NCBI RefSeq assembly: GCF_000753865.1
Contig: NZ_JQFW01000015.1
Location: 226,541-290,540 of the forward strand
Length of the DNA: 64,000 nucleotides
Source: Alteromonas sp. LOR
Lineage (GTDB): Bacteria > Pseudomonadota > Gammaproteobacteria > Enterobacterales > Alteromonadaceae
Direction: 5' to 3'
The notes beneath the pieces are model-generated. The model saw only the letters and a list, made by a program, of their open reading frames with translations, was not told where the DNA came from and searched no databases. The position numbers were made by a program, and so were the translations under genes. Shown in pieces: positions 26,911 through 37,961 of this stretch. Positions within the stretch are counted from its first letter, which is position 1, and every line of letters begins with the position of its first letter.

Positions 26911-28743
26911 ATGGCGCAAAGCAAGCAGTCTCAGATTAAGCTCCTGATTGCAAAAGGTAAAGAGCAAGGTTACTTAACCTTTGCAGAAGTTAACGACCAC
27001 CTGCCGCAAGATATTGTCGATTCTGATCAAATAGAAGACATTATCCGCATGATCAACGACATGGGAATTCAAGTTTCTGAATCAGCACCTGATGCAGATG
27101 AACTTCTCATGCAAGAAGCAAATGCAGACGAAGATGCAGCAGAGGCTGCAGCGCAAGCACTTGCAACTGTAGAAAGTGAAATTGGCCGTACTACAGACCC
27201 TGTCCGCATGTATATGCGTGAAATGGGAACCGTAGAACTTTTAACACGCGAAGGCGAGATTGAAATAGCCAAGCGTATTGAAGATGGCATAAACCAAGTT
27301 CAGTGTTCTGTAGCAGAATACCCAGAAGCAATTACTTATTTGCTTGATCAATGGGACTTATATGAAGCAGAAGAAATTCGCCTAAGCGATATTATTTCTG
27401 GCTTTGTTGACCCTGATGACGATCAAGATCTTGCTCCAACGGCAACGCACATCGGTTCTGACCTTTCAGAAGAAGAGTTAAAAGATGAAGACGATGACAG
27501 CGATGACGATGACGAGGAAGAAGAAGACACTGGCGTAGACCCTGAACTTGCGAGAGCGCGTTTCGACGAACTTCGTACTCAATACATCAAAACTCGTGAT
27601 GTTATTGAGAAGAAAGGTCGTTCGCATGCAGAAGCACGCAAGCAGATCAACGCATTAAGCGACATTTTTAAAGAATTCAGACTTGTTCCTAAGCAGTTCG
27701 ATCGCATGGTGAAAAACATGCGCCATATGATGGACAAAGTTCGTATTCAGGAACGTCTTGTCATGAAGTTTTGCGTAGTTAACGCAAAAATGCCAAAGAA
27801 AGACTTCATTAAAGCGTTCGCAGGAAATGAAACATCAACAGCGTGGCTTTTTGCTGCAGTGAAATCTGGCGCTCCTTATGCCGACGAACTTGCTGTACAT
27901 CAAGAAGAAGTAGAGCGCTGTATTAGCAAGATGAATCAAGTTGAGCAAGAAACTGGCTTGGTTATCGCAGACATAAAAGACATCAATCGTCGTATGTCTA
28001 TCGGTGAAGCGAAAGCCCGCCGTGCGAAAAAAGAGATGGTTGAAGCTAACCTTCGTCTTGTTATCTCAATTGCTAAAAAGTATACCAACCGCGGACTTCA
28101 GTTCCTCGACCTTATTCAAGAAGGTAACATTGGTCTTATGAAGGCAGTTGATAAATTTGAATACCGTCGTGGTTACAAGTTTTCAACGTATGCAACGTGG
28201 TGGATTCGCCAGGCTATTACGCGTTCAATCGCCGACCAAGCCAGAACAATCCGTATTCCTGTGCACATGATTGAAACTATCAACAAGCTAAACCGTATCT
28301 CTCGCCAAATGCTTCAAGAGATGGGCAGAGAGCCAACGCCAGAGGAATTATCTGAACGCATGTTAATGCCGGAAGATAAAATCCGTAAAGTGCTTAAGAT
28401 TGCAAAAGAGCCGATCTCTATGGAGACGCCAATTGGTGATGATGAAGATTCACATCTTGGCGACTTTATTGAAGACAGCACCATTGTGCAGCCTTTAGAC
28501 TCGGCGACGGGCGGAAGCTTGAAAGGTGCTACGCAGGAAGTACTTGCTGGTCTTACAGCCCGTGAAGCTAAGGTTCTACGTATGCGTTTTGGTATTGATA
28601 TGAATACTGACCATACACTAGAAGAAGTAGGCAAGCAGTTTGACGTTACTCGTGAGCGTATTCGTCAGATTGAGGCTAAAGCGTTGCGTAAACTTCGCCA
28701 CCCTAGCCGCTCTGAGCAGCTTCGCAGCTTTTTAGACGAATAG
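26911..28743 (+). CDS. rpoD: RNA polymerase primary sigma factor RpoD (sigma-70)
   Basis: ATG 26911 gives 610 aa (E. coli RpoD is 613). Region 1.1 is at the N-terminus ([20 protein letters not shown]), region 1.2 holds [11 protein letters not shown], and a long acidic non-conserved insert lies near residues 170-210. Regions 2.1-2.4 contain [20 protein letters not shown] and [20 protein letters not shown]. Region 4.2 holds the promoter-recognition helix [20 protein letters not shown]. It directs transcription of housekeeping genes and is the last gene of the macromolecular synthesis operon. Confidence 0.98.
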   Translation: MAQSKQSQIKLLIAKGKEQGYLTFAEVNDHLPQDIVDSDQIEDIIRMINDMGIQVSESAPDADELLMQEANADEDAAEAAAQALATVESEIGRTTDPVRMYMREMGTVELLTREGEIEIAKRIEDGINQVQCSVAEYPEAITYLLDQWDLYEAEEIRLSDIISGFVDPDDDQDLAPTATHIGSDLSEEELKDEDDDSDDDDEEEEDTGVDPELARARFDELRTQYIKTRDVIEKKGRSHAEARKQINALSDIFKEFRLVPKQFDRMVKNMRHMMDKVRIQERLVMKFCVVNAKMPKKDFIKAFAGNETSTAWLFAAVKSGAPYADELAVHQEEVERCISKMNQVEQETGLVIADIKDINRRMSIGEAKARRAKKEMVEANLRLVISIAKKYTNRGLQFLDLIQEGNIGLMKAVDKFEYRRGYKFSTYATWWIRQAITRSIADQARTIRIPVHMIETINKLNRISRQMLQEMGREPTPEELSERMLMPEDKIRKVLKIAKEPISMETPIGDDEDSHLGDFIEDSTIVQPLDSATGGSLKGATQEVLAGLTAREAKVLRMRFGIDMNTDHTLEEVGKQFDVTRERIRQIEAKALRKLRHPSRSEQLRSFLDE

Positions 28744-28856
28744 CATTCTAGCGGTAGCTTCCTAGGCGAAGCTATAGCTAGGCATTAGTTTGAGGCGAGT
28801 TTGAAATTAAAGACTACATCAATCTAATAAGTGCTAAACAAGCTAAATAAAAAACA

Positions 28857-28887
28857 AAATCCCTGGCGAGAGCCGGGGATTTTTTTC
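28857..28887 (+). terminator. intrinsic terminator after rpoD
   Basis: ATCCCTGGC GAGA GCCGGGGAT forms a 9-bp stem with G-U pairs, followed by seven T, about 115 bp after the rpoD stop. Confidence 0.85.
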
Positions 28888-28963
28888 GCTATGATTTTTT
28901 GCTATGAACAGCTGGCCACTTTATCTAAATGGTTCTGGCTTATATAACTGAGCATTAAGAGTA

Positions 28964-28990
28964 AAAAAAGCCTCCGCAAGGAGGCTTTTT
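28964..28990. terminator. bidirectional terminator, mainly for the chemoreceptor gene
   Basis: AAAAAGCCTCC and GGAGGCTTTTT form a perfect 11-bp stem with a short loop. The minus-strand T-run lies 25 bp beyond the chemoreceptor stop. Confidence 0.88.
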
Positions 28991-29015
28991 AGTATGGATG
29001 AATTTAACCGTGTCG

Positions 29016-30635
29016 CTATACGCGGAACTGTTTAGCTATAGACTCTAAGTGCTGCGCTAAGTTAGCCAGCTCATTACACATGCTTCCCAGCTCTCCAGAG
29101 CGTGTTGCCGTTTGTTCCGTGCGCTGATGAATCTCATCTACGTGGCGGACAATATCAATAGCAACAGTACGCTGATCTTCAGTGTTGTGGGCGATTTGCT
29201 CGTTCATGTTGTTTATACGGCCGATGGTGCTCGTAATTGTTTCGAGACTACTACCGGCTTTGTTTGCCGTTTCTACACTATTAGAAGCTTGTTCAGTGCC
29301 CTTAGCCATAACCTGTACCGCTGATTGAGCCGCACTTTGAAGCTGTTCAATGGTGTTTTGAATCTCTTCTGTTGATTGCTGAGTGCGCGACGCCAACGTT
29401 CTCACTTCATCGGCAACCACCGCAAAACCACGACCTTGCTCACCCGCACGGGCGGCCTCAATCGCTGCGTTAAGTGCCAGCAAGTTTGTTTGCTCCGCTA
29501 TTCCTTTAATTACGTCTAATACAGAGCCCACTTTATTTGAATCAGACTCTAGGCGACCTATGACATCAGCAGTTTCACGAACATTGTCCGCAAGTTGTTG
29601 AATACTCGTCACGGTTTGCTGAACAATTTGACGGCCTTCGCTTGCAGCGCTGGTGGCTTCGTTAGCATCACTTGCTGCTTGTGCAGCACTTTGCGCTACA
29701 CCGTCAACCGAGCCGCTCATTGTATCAACTGCTTGTTTTGCATTAGTTGCTGAACGCTGTTGTACATCGATAGTGCGCTGCGTTTCTTCCGTTACGCCGC
29801 GCAAGTTTTGGGCTAAGTTTGACAGTGGGAGGCTTGCCTCAACAACGTCTTTCACCACGCCCTGAAGTTTGTCCATAAATTGATTGAACCAGTGAACAAG
29901 CTCACCAATTTCGTCTTCGCTGTTCGTTTCAATGCGAACCGTTAAATCGCCATTTTCCTGTGCAATATCTTTTAATGAGCGAACTACATCGTCGATACTT
30001 TGCTTTATACCGCGAACAATAGGGATAGCGGTGGCAAATAATAATATGGAAACCACTATCGCTAACACAACGCCGGTACTGATAAGTGACGTATTGGCCG
30101 AGTCAGTATTTTCAAACGCTTTTTCAAAGGCATCTTGCTGGTCGTCTCGAAAACGAGTCATTGCCACAATTACACCGTCATAAGACGAATTCATTTTGCT
30201 AGATAGCTCGCCTAATCGACTAAAGTCAGCTGTGCCGTCAACCATTGACTGAGACACATTAAAAGCGACTTTAAAATAGTCGTCAAAACCGGAGGAAATT
30301 TTAGCCATGTCAGAGCGAAAGTCAGGGCTAATACCCGCAATTTGATTCATTCCGCCTTTAGCTTCTTTTGCCAATTCTTGCGCAGCAACGAGGGTATCTT
30401 GATCGCCTGTAGTCACGGCGCTAGACAAGGTATCTCGTACCTTTTGCATTTCCACGAGTGTAGAGGCTGATAGTTGCAGTGCTGGAAACTGCACTGTTTG
30501 GACTTTTTCTAAAATAGCGCCATTGTTTAACGCAGTATAGACAGTGATTAGGAGGTAAATAACGAAACTTAAAACAGCAATTCCTGGGATCAGGAAGATT
30601 TTAGTCGCTATTGGCATTTTTTTAAGAAAACTCAT
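29016..30635 (-). CDS. methyl-accepting chemotaxis protein
   Basis: 539 aa. Membrane segments at about 13-33 and 188-210 flank a four-helix-type periplasmic sensor domain, then a HAMP domain ([26 protein letters not shown]). The cytoplasmic signalling tip is nearly invariant ([36 protein letters not shown]). It reports a ligand to CheA/CheW. No che genes are adjacent and the ligand is unknown. Methylation-helix Gln/Glu pairs flank the tip; there is no C-terminal pentapeptide tether. Confidence 0.95.
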   Translation of the reverse strand: MSFLKKMPIATKIFLIPGIAVLSFVIYLLITVYTALNNGAILEKVQTVQFPALQLSASTLVEMQKVRDTLSSAVTTGDQDTLVAAQELAKEAKGGMNQIAGISPDFRSDMAKISSGFDDYFKVAFNVSQSMVDGTADFSRLGELSSKMNSSYDGVIVAMTRFRDDQQDAFEKAFENTDSANTSLISTGVVLAIVVSILLFATAIPIVRGIKQSIDDVVRSLKDIAQENGDLTVRIETNSEDEIGELVHWFNQFMDKLQGVVKDVVEASLPLSNLAQNLRGVTEETQRTIDVQQRSATNAKQAVDTMSGSVDGVAQSAAQAASDANEATSAASEGRQIVQQTVTSIQQLADNVRETADVIGRLESDSNKVGSVLDVIKGIAEQTNLLALNAAIEAARAGEQGRGFAVVADEVRTLASRTQQSTEEIQNTIEQLQSAAQSAVQVMAKGTEQASNSVETANKAGSSLETITSTIGRINNMNEQIAHNTEDQRTVAIDIVRHVDEIHQRTEQTATRSGELGSMCNELANLAQHLESIAKQFRV

Positions 30636-30799
30636 CTGCTATCTCACTATTTTTATTATCGTCCAACTACTGCTCAGGAATACCTGACAAGACACTACTA
30701 CTGTAATATATCTACAAGATTAACGAAAACTTTAATAAATAGTTGACGCTCGGCGCTCTAGGTACTTATCTAGTATTCGCGCCGAGCTTCATTAGCGTT

Positions 30800-31981
30800 T
30801 TAGAACGTGTAGTTCACGCCGACTTTTAGCAACGTTGCGTCGTTTAAGTCGTTAAGGTCATCGCTATACCAAGTGACATCAGCCTTTAGCGCCAAGCCAG
30901 GCTCAACATCATAACGAAGGCCAGCAGTTACCGCAGACACGTCAAGGTTCTGCTGTGCAGCAATACCGCTAGCTGCTTGATAAATGCCAGACCAAGTTGC
31001 ATCTGTTACCGCATCGCCAGTCGCGATTGTTGGAGGAAGTGCTGCAACTAAACCAAGCTGCGCGCCATTGTCTGCCTCTTCAACTTCATAAGTAATATGC
31101 GGGGTAAATTTCCCAAAACGTAAACCGGCAGTCACATACCATGCTTTGTTGTCAGCAATAACAGAACCATCTACTTCTGTTTGAGTGTATTCTGCACCCA
31201 CAAACCAATCGTACTTATCTACACCAACGGCTACTTCAAAGAAGGTTCCGGTGTCTTCTTCTACGCGCAAACCAGACGCTAATGCCGATGCACCAGGAAC
31301 CACTGCACCAAACTGACCAGCGCCGTCTACAAACGCATCAAACTCTGGGTTTTCTGCACTCGTTTTACCGCGTGCTAGCAACGTACGTGCACTAAACCAA
31401 TCTCTTGTTACTTCAAACGATACCGCTAAAACATTATCTAAGGTAAGTGCCGCAGGTGTTCCAGAAATGGTAGTGTCAGCTTGAGCACGGCCTGTAGTGA
31501 ACTGTGCGCCATATTCCCAATCACCAGAGTAGTTAGAGTAATCAACTCTTACACCATCAATGTTGTTAAAGTCGATGCCGTATACCGAGTCAGGTGGCGT
31601 TAACCAGTGATAAGAATAACCAACATCTAACGATGCAGAGTATTTGAATAACGGCATCCGAATGCGGCCCGCACTAATGCTTGTAGTATTAGACACGTTA
31701 TATGTCATATACGCCCATTCGAAGTCGGCGTCGTAATCGTCTCTACCACGACCTACAACCTGCGCGGTAGCAGACAACTTGTCACTGATTTCACCGCGAA
31801 CTTGTAAACCAAATACACTGGCTGGGTCGAAGCTAAAATCGCTGTCGTAGTCGTAAACAGATTCGTTGTCGTCAAGTGTCATTCCGCCAATAAGGTTGGC
31901 GAAACCATTAATTTGAACTTCGGCGATAGCGGGTGCAGCCACAAGGCTAGCCATTGATAAGATAGCAAGTTTCTTTTTCAT
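30800..31981 (-). CDS. outer-membrane porin (OprO/OprP or DcaP-like)
   Basis: 393 aa with a signal peptide ending AIAEVQ and a beta-barrel of alternating residues, finishing VGVNYTF with the terminal Phe of outer-membrane proteins. The Asp/Tyr-rich early strand FEWAYMTYNVSNTTSISAGR and IRMPLFKYSASLDVGY resemble porins with 16 strands. Its gene is 34 bp after that of a small PstS-like protein, which suggests anion or phosphate diffusion, but the specificity is inferred. Confidence 0.85.
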   Translation of the reverse strand: MKKKLAILSMASLVAAPAIAEVQINGFANLIGGMTLDDNESVYDYDSDFSFDPASVFGLQVRGEISDKLSATAQVVGRGRDDYDADFEWAYMTYNVSNTTSISAGRIRMPLFKYSASLDVGYSYHWLTPPDSVYGIDFNNIDGVRVDYSNYSGDWEYGAQFTTGRAQADTTISGTPAALTLDNVLAVSFEVTRDWFSARTLLARGKTSAENPEFDAFVDGAGQFGAVVPGASALASGLRVEEDTGTFFEVAVGVDKYDWFVGAEYTQTEVDGSVIADNKAWYVTAGLRFGKFTPHITYEVEEADNGAQLGLVAALPPTIATGDAVTDATWSGIYQAASGIAAQQNLDVSAVTAGLRYDVEPGLALKADVTWYSDDLNDLNDATLLKVGVNYTF

Positions 31982-32015
31982 GCTTGTTCCTTTAATTCAG
32001 TCTAATACGGTAAAA

Positions 32016-32420
32016 TTAAAACGTTGCTACTACGCGGACGCTATCGTTCACAGCACCTGCGTCTACAAAGCCTATGGCGCCGGGGTTTGATGCAACTTCA
32101 GCAATCACTTCTGCGTCAGAGCCTAATGATTTTGGCGGCTGACCTTTACCCGTAAAGACAAGCTTCGACCAGAAGGCCGTTAATTGAGACGCTGTTTTGT
32201 TAAGAACTTTACCGTTAAATTCGTCGGTTACAGCCTGACCTTCTTCAAGTGCTACAGGTTCGGCCTGAGTACCGCTAGGAAACGCCTTAGCTTTATTGAG
32301 AAACAGACGCGTGATGGTTGCTTTATCAAGCGAATCACTATTACTTGGGTGCACAACAACCGCTACATCAGCAAATGCCATGTTGCAACATAATGCTGCT
32401 GCAAGAATCCATTTTTTCAT
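32016..32420 (-). CDS. small PstS-like phosphate-binding periplasmic protein
   Basis: 134 aa with a short signal peptide (MKKWILAAALCCNMAFA). DVAVVVHPSNSDSLDKATITRLFLNKAKAFP and AFWSKLVFTGKGQPPKSLGSDAEV are typical of short, single-domain relatives of the phosphate-binding protein that occur beside porins in Vibrio and Shewanella relatives. It precedes the porin gene by 34 bp, a likely two-gene operon. Only about half of a PstS fold is present, so transport by itself is unlikely; delivery or sensing is an inference. Confidence 0.85.
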   Translation of the reverse strand: MKKWILAAALCCNMAFADVAVVVHPSNSDSLDKATITRLFLNKAKAFPSGTQAEPVALEEGQAVTDEFNGKVLNKTASQLTAFWSKLVFTGKGQPPKSLGSDAEVIAEVASNPGAIGFVDAGAVNDSVRVVATF

Positions 32421-32923
32421 AAGATATCCTCTTAACTAATTCACGGTGTCGTTCACCGTATTTGTCGAAATCAGCCTGTGTTTAGTTTGTCACTCACCTC
32501 AAACGTAGTGTGGAAAACTGGTTCATCCAGTCACAATTCGACAACCGCTTAAGTATTGGTCACAAATGCCATTAACGCCAATTAAGTCGTTAAGTTTTAA
32601 TAACTAAAAATTAGTAACTTAGGCACAACAAGCTGTGATGGCGCGCAGTGTATAGGGAAGGGATTATTTGACAACTAGACTAAGGACTAAGAAGCGACGA
32701 TGGTGGTACGATCAGTATTAACAAATTGAACACATACTAAGAAAGTTTAAAAAATTAAAAATAAAAACAATAACTTAACGAATTACGGACAAAAGCTAAG
32801 CGCATCAAAACCAATATCAACGTATTAAATAACATACTTAACAAAGTGAACCTAGAAGTCTTGATTCGGTGGGCATAGGGCGAGCAGCCCTAGTTGGACC
32901 AACTCGCACTAACATTAACTCAG
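32421..32923. other. 503-bp intergenic region
   Basis: It lies between the start of the PstS-like/porin pair and the end of the RND permease gene. It should hold the pair's promoter. A hairpin ACGGTG TCGTT CACCGT lies at 32443-32460 in the leader. The rest is A/T-rich with no gene. A weak PHO-like match in the wrong orientation was rejected. Confidence 0.5.
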
Positions 32924-35900
32924 TTAAACGTCGCCTTTTTTATAAGGAATATCGCTATCGAGCTTTTCAATTTCCTGCGTTCGTTTAAGGGGTGAGTCTG
33001 TATTTCTTGCTAACCAGCTGTACGCCGTCGGCACGACATACAGCGTCATAAAGGCCGATACCAACACGCCTGAGAATATCACCATGCCAATCACCATACG
33101 ACTTTCGGCGCCAGGACCTGTCGCTAGCACCAAGGGCAATGCACTGAATACGGTTGTAAAACCAGTCATCACAATGGGGCGTAATCTTTGTGTGGCTGCA
33201 CGCTTTAACGCCTCTTCAAACTCCATACCACTGTCTCGAAGCTGATTGGCGAACTCCACAATGAGAATACCGTTTTTCGCCGCGAGACCTATTAGCATGA
33301 CCAGTCCAATTTGGCTGTAGATGTTTATCGTCATCCCTGAGAAAAATAGACCAATATAGGCACCAACAAGTGCTAAAGGTACCGTTAGCATGATAACGAG
33401 CGGATGTACCCAGCTTTCAAACTGTGCCGCTAGAATAAGATAGGTAATTGCCAGCGCAAGCATAAACACATAGATAAACGAGCTGCCAGCCTCTTGGTAC
33501 AGCTGTGACTCACCTTTGTAGTCTATAGATACGTTGTCAGGCAGCTCAGTACGAACAATCTCTTCGAGATATGTCAGCGCTTGGCCAAGGGTATAGCCCT
33601 CGGCTAGGTTTGCTGAAATTGTCACTGCCCGCATTCTATTGTAGCGATTTAGTCGTGAAGACGTAGCTTGCTCTTCAAAGGTAAGCAGATTATCCATGGG
33701 AATGAGCTCACCGGTTCTCGCTGAGCGAACATACAGGTTTTCAATATTATTTGGGCTTCTAAAGTCATCTTCGATACCCTCTAAAATAACATCGTACTCC
33801 TCTCCCCTATCAAGGAAAGTCGATACTCTGCGCTGTCCAAGCATTACCTCTAGCGTTCCACCAATATCACTTATGGACACACCTAAATCGGCCGCCCTGT
33901 CGCGGTTAATATTCACTAAAAGCTGAGGTGAGGTTTCTTTATAATCTGAATCTAATCGGATAAGCCCCGAGTTTTCAGCGGCTTTTTCAAGCACGGTATC
34001 CCGCCAGGCAACCAGGTTTTCATAGGTGTCGCCTTTTAACACAAACTGTACAGGACGCCCAAACCCGCCACCAGACACACCGCTTCGCATAATGGAAAAC
34101 GCTCTTACATCAGGCACTGCGGTGAGCTTTTCGCTTAGCTCATCCATAAGCTCAAAAGTACTGAAATCTCTTACATCCCAATCAGCCGAACCCACAATCG
34201 CAATTCCTGCGTTGCCACCAAACCCAGGCGTTCTCACCAATAGCCGATTGATCTTCCCATTCTCGCGGTAGGGCATAAGAATGTCTTCAATCTGTTTGAG
34301 GTTGTTGGCGTTACTTTCAAAGCTCGCGCCTTCCTGCGCATTCATCAGAATAAAGAAATTACCCCTGTCTTCTTTGGGCACAAACTCGCTGGGCACTTTT
34401 TCTGAAAATTGAATAATAGCGATAACGGCAAATACCAGCAGCAACACCATGAGAATGGGCTGATGCAGGGTTTTGCCTAAACTCGAAAAATAACGATTTT
34501 CAAGCGCGGAAAAGCGCGAGTCCATCCAGCTTCCAAAGCCAGAGGCGCGCTCTCGCTTTTTCAGGATTTTAGAGGCCATCATTGGCGTTAGCGTAAGAGC
34601 GGTAAAGCTAGAGAACGCTACGGCAGCGGCGATAGCCAATGCAAACTCAGTAAACAAGCGGCCAATATTCCCTTCTAAGAATACCAGCGGAACAAATACT
34701 GAAATAAGCACGAGTGTGGTCGCAATGACTGCAAACCCAACTTCTTTTGCGCCTCGATAAGAGGCCAAAATGGGCGGTTCACCCATTTCAATTCTGCGAT
34801 AAATATTCTCAAGTACAACAATGGCATCATCAACCACTAAACCTATCGCTAACACCATTGCTAACAAGGTAAGTAGGTTGATTGAAAACCCGAGTGCGTA
34901 CATCACCACAAAAGCGGCTATAAGCGAGACTGGTACGGTAACCGCGGGAATTAAGGTTGCGCGAATATTACCAAGGAAAAGATAAATCACGATAACAACC
35001 ATAAGCATAGCAATGCCAAGGGTTTCGTACACTTCATCAATAGAGGCTTCAATGAACACGGAAGAATCGTAGCTAGGCACGATAAAAATGTTATCTGGCA
35101 GTGAGGCCTCTATTTTCGCTATTTGTGCTTTTGCGGCTCTCGCCACTTCTAGCGTGTTAGACTTGGACTGCTTGATAATACCAAGCCCAATCATATTAAC
35201 CCCGTCGCCACGAAACTCAGTTTCATCGTCTTCTGCGGTTAATTCTACGTTGGCAATTTCGCCTAACCGCACTAAATACCCGTTTTCGCCCACTGCTACG
35301 GTTAATGCCGCAAAATCTTCGGGTGTCAGGAATGTGCGCGCGACTCGTACTTCGAAGTCTCTATCTACAGATTCTACTTCACCCGCCGGTAACTCAACAT
35401 TTTCTGCTCGAATGACTTGTTCTACATCGGCTACGGTAATGCCTCTTGCAGACATTGCCGTTCTGTCTAAGAATACCTTCATGGCGTAGCGACGTCCGCC
35501 GCCTATCTGAACTCTTGCAACACCATCGACAATAGAAAGTCGGTCGACGAGGAAGCGCTCTGCATAGTCGGTGAGCTCCATCGTATTAAGGTTAGTGCTT
35601 CGTAAGTTGTACCACACCACTGCACTTTCATCGGAGTTGGCTTTCGATACTTCAGGAGGATCGGCTTGATCTGGCAAATTATTTAATGCTCGACTGACCC
35701 GCTCTCGCACATCGTTGGCAGCGGCATCAATGTCCCGAGTGAGTTTAAACTCAATAGTAATGTCAGACCTGCCGTTTCGAGACGTTGACGTCACGTTCTT
35801 AATGCCTTCGATGCCGGAAATTCTGTCTTCTAACAGTTGGGTTATACGGGTTTCAACAATGTTGGCCGAGGCACCAGCATAAGTGGTATTCACCGATACA

Positions 35901-36031
35901 ATAGGCGGGTCGATATCAGGGTATTCACGTAGCGACAGCATGGAAATAGCAACCACACCGAAAATAACCAGTAGCAGGTTGATAACGGTAGCAAATACCG
36001 GGCGTTTAACAGAAACGTCAGACAATAACAT
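32924..36031 (-). CDS. RND-family multidrug efflux permease
   Basis: 1035 aa, usual for the hydrophobe/amphiphile exporter (HAE1) family. It has twelve membrane segments with two large periplasmic loops after TM1 and TM7. The start SVKRPVFATVINLLLVIFG, the repeated early motif REYPDIDPPIVSV, and the TM4 proton-relay segment LAIGLVVDDAIVVLENIYRR are diagnostic. It exports drugs or lipids through a tripartite pump. It is 14 bp downstream of its adaptor gene. No outer-membrane channel is encoded nearby, so a TolC from elsewhere is needed. Confidence 0.95.
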   Translation of the reverse strand: MLLSDVSVKRPVFATVINLLLVIFGVVAISMLSLREYPDIDPPIVSVNTTYAGASANIVETRITQLLEDRISGIEGIKNVTSTSRNGRSDITIEFKLTRDIDAAANDVRERVSRALNNLPDQADPPEVSKANSDESAVVWYNLRSTNLNTMELTDYAERFLVDRLSIVDGVARVQIGGGRRYAMKVFLDRTAMSARGITVADVEQVIRAENVELPAGEVESVDRDFEVRVARTFLTPEDFAALTVAVGENGYLVRLGEIANVELTAEDDETEFRGDGVNMIGLGIIKQSKSNTLEVARAAKAQIAKIEASLPDNIFIVPSYDSSVFIEASIDEVYETLGIAMLMVVIVIYLFLGNIRATLIPAVTVPVSLIAAFVVMYALGFSINLLTLLAMVLAIGLVVDDAIVVLENIYRRIEMGEPPILASYRGAKEVGFAVIATTLVLISVFVPLVFLEGNIGRLFTEFALAIAAAVAFSSFTALTLTPMMASKILKKRERASGFGSWMDSRFSALENRYFSSLGKTLHQPILMVLLLVFAVIAIIQFSEKVPSEFVPKEDRGNFFILMNAQEGASFESNANNLKQIEDILMPYRENGKINRLLVRTPGFGGNAGIAIVGSADWDVRDFSTFELMDELSEKLTAVPDVRAFSIMRSGVSGGGFGRPVQFVLKGDTYENLVAWRDTVLEKAAENSGLIRLDSDYKETSPQLLVNINRDRAADLGVSISDIGGTLEVMLGQRRVSTFLDRGEEYDVILEGIEDDFRSPNNIENLYVRSARTGELIPMDNLLTFEEQATSSRLNRYNRMRAVTISANLAEGYTLGQALTYLEEIVRTELPDNVSIDYKGESQLYQEAGSSFIYVFMLALAITYLILAAQFESWVHPLVIMLTVPLALVGAYIGLFFSGMTINIYSQIGLVMLIGLAAKNGILIVEFANQLRDSGMEFEEALKRAATQRLRPIVMTGFTTVFSALPLVLATGPGAESRMVIGMVIFSGVLVSAFMTLYVVPTAYSWLARNTDSPLKRTQEIEKLDSDIPYKKGDV

Positions 36032-36045
36032 AGCGCTGCGCTCCC

Positions 36046-37095
36046 TTATCGATTCAGAACATTAACGGGAGATTCATCACGCACCCGCAATGTACCTTCA
36101 GTAATCACTTCGTCGCCCTCACTAATACCTTCTATGATTTGCACTACACCAGGTCTTCTCTCCCCAATGCTTACTTCGGTTTGGTGTGCTACATCATCTC
36201 TTACTACGTAAACGAATTGCTTGTCTTGTACTGGCACAAGGGCTTTTTCAGGAAGGACAAGTGTATTGAGTACACGCTTTTCAACCGTAACGGTAAGCAG
36301 CATGCCGGGACGCAAGCGATTGTCTTTGTTTTTTATGGTTGCGCGAACGTTGATAGCGCGAATAACAGGGTCAAGGCGAGTATCCACATTGCTAATCACT
36401 CCCTCAAACTCTACCCCAGGGTAGGCAATGGAAGAGGCGGTAAGTCGCTGTCCTGTAGCAACGCTGGCAAGGTGAGTCTCCGCCACACTAAAATCGACTT
36501 TCACCACGCTAATATCATCAAGTGTGGTAATAGTATTTCCAGGCTGAACAAGCGAACCTTTACTGATCATTCTATTGCCCAACAAACCAGTAAACGGCGC
36601 GCGAACCTGTAGGTCGTTAAGCTGCGCTTTGGCAATATCTAACTGCGCTTCTAACGCTTTCACCCGAGCGTTTTGCTCGTCGAGTAATTGCTCTGATGTG
36701 GCGTTTGTTTGGCGCAAGTCTGAAATACGGGTGAATTGACGTTTAGCTTCGTCAATATTTGCTTTTAATTCTTCAACGCGAGCACGCTCTTCAGAGTTAT
36801 TTAACTGAACTAACAGCTCACCTTCTTTTACCTTATCGCCGTCTTCAAAATTGATGCTCGCAATGGTTTCTGTCACTTGCGCCGTAATATTTACCGATTC
36901 ATTGGCCACCGCGGTTCCAAGGGACTCTATTGTGATAGGCAGCGCTTCAATACTGGCAAAGGCGGTTTTGACGGGAGTAGCACGCTGACCACCTTGCTGC
37001 TCGACATTGTCCTCTGGCAAATTCAAATACACGACAATACCTGCCAACAATGCAACGCCAATTAACAGTGGTGATAAAGAAAAACGTGAAGACAT
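36046..37095 (-). CDS. RND efflux periplasmic adaptor (membrane fusion protein)
   Basis: ATG 37095 with a strong AGGAAAGG site gives 349 aa; a longer frame upstream is unsupported. An N-terminal membrane anchor (SLSPLLIGVALLAGIVVYLN) is followed by a barrel-sandwich lipoyl half (INFEDGDKVKEGELLVQLNN), a coiled-coil hairpin (about 100-160), the second lipoyl half (VRAPFTGLLGNRMISKGSLV) and beta-barrel domains. It bridges the permease and an outer-membrane channel. It is the first gene of a two-gene operon divergent from a Nudix gene. Confidence 0.94.
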   Translation of the reverse strand: MSSRFSLSPLLIGVALLAGIVVYLNLPEDNVEQQGGQRATPVKTAFASIEALPITIESLGTAVANESVNITAQVTETIASINFEDGDKVKEGELLVQLNNSEERARVEELKANIDEAKRQFTRISDLRQTNATSEQLLDEQNARVKALEAQLDIAKAQLNDLQVRAPFTGLLGNRMISKGSLVQPGNTITTLDDISVVKVDFSVAETHLASVATGQRLTASSIAYPGVEFEGVISNVDTRLDPVIRAINVRATIKNKDNRLRPGMLLTVTVEKRVLNTLVLPEKALVPVQDKQFVYVVRDDVAHQTEVSIGERRPGVVQIIEGISEGDEVITEGTLRVRDESPVNVLNR

Positions 37096-37269
37096 AACCT
37101 TTCCTATAGGTAAAATAACAACCCGTGATAGAGTAGTCATCAGGCAACTATTTATAAAAGCGGTGCACAAAGAGCAAAGACATCTACGGGTATTCCGTTT
37201 ACTACGTTTATTGTGTACAGCACTATTATTTATTGATTTTATTTTGTTAAGAGTATTCTACCTTTTTCA

Positions 37270-37806
37270 ATGACTTTCTTTTTTCGCTTATCACCTATTT
37301 TGGCAGTTTTAACGCTTTTGGGCTGTTCTCAACACTCACCAAGTGACCCCCTGTGCCGACAATCTGCGTTACTTGAATCGCAAGCTGTCGATCAACGCCA
37401 AAACAATAACGACACCCAAGCTGCTGCGTGCCTTATCAAAACCCAAGATAAGGCGGTGCTTATTCGCCATCGATTAAGCGGAAAACTCGATTTTCCCGGC
37501 GGAGGCGTGAATGAGGGTGAATCACTATCTTGCGCTGCACATCGAGAAACATGGGAAGAAACCGGCTTTAATGTACTGGTTCGAAAGCAATTAGGTAAAA
37601 CATCCAATGGACTAGCCCTATTTGCCTGCGACTTAGACGCAGGTATCGACTTACTGCCTGAACATTTTAGTCCGCCTTCATGGGCAGCGCTTGAAGTGAT
37701 TGCAATTGAAAAGGTGGACCCGTTTTTACTTAATCATAAGTCGCTGCGCTATGCCGATGACCTTATTTCGCTTCGCGATGGGTTTATAGCGTTTGACACT
37801 AACTAA
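37270..37806 (+). CDS. lipoprotein Nudix hydrolase
   Basis: 178 aa. The start MTFFFRLSPILAVLTLLGCS is a lipoprotein signal with lipobox TLLGC, then a 30-residue linker and a Nudix domain: GGGVNEGESLSCAAHRETWE followed by ETGF, matching GX5EX7REUXEEXGU except for Thr at the hydrophobic position. Nudix enzymes hydrolyse nucleoside diphosphates linked to other groups and are normally cytoplasmic, so export is unusual. The substrate is unknown. It is divergent from the RND adaptor. Confidence 0.85.
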   Translation: MTFFFRLSPILAVLTLLGCSQHSPSDPLCRQSALLESQAVDQRQNNNDTQAAACLIKTQDKAVLIRHRLSGKLDFPGGGVNEGESLSCAAHRETWEETGFNVLVRKQLGKTSNGLALFACDLDAGIDLLPEHFSPPSWAALEVIAIEKVDPFLLNHKSLRYADDLISLRDGFIAFDTN

Positions 37807-37961
37807 TAGCCATACCAGAGTGAGATTTAAATCTCACTTTTGATACATTGTAATAAGCGGTCAAAGTGGCGAGACGTGTCTCATCGCGCTATATAAAAAA
37901 ATAGAATAGAAAGAACAGAAGAGACAGACCGCCCCGATTTTTCAATATTAAGGAGTAAAGC

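Noticed and set aside
32478..32500. PHO-box-like match upstream of the PstS-like/porin pair.
   Set aside because: Only about 13 of 18 positions match, and it faces away from the genes; not strong enough to call.
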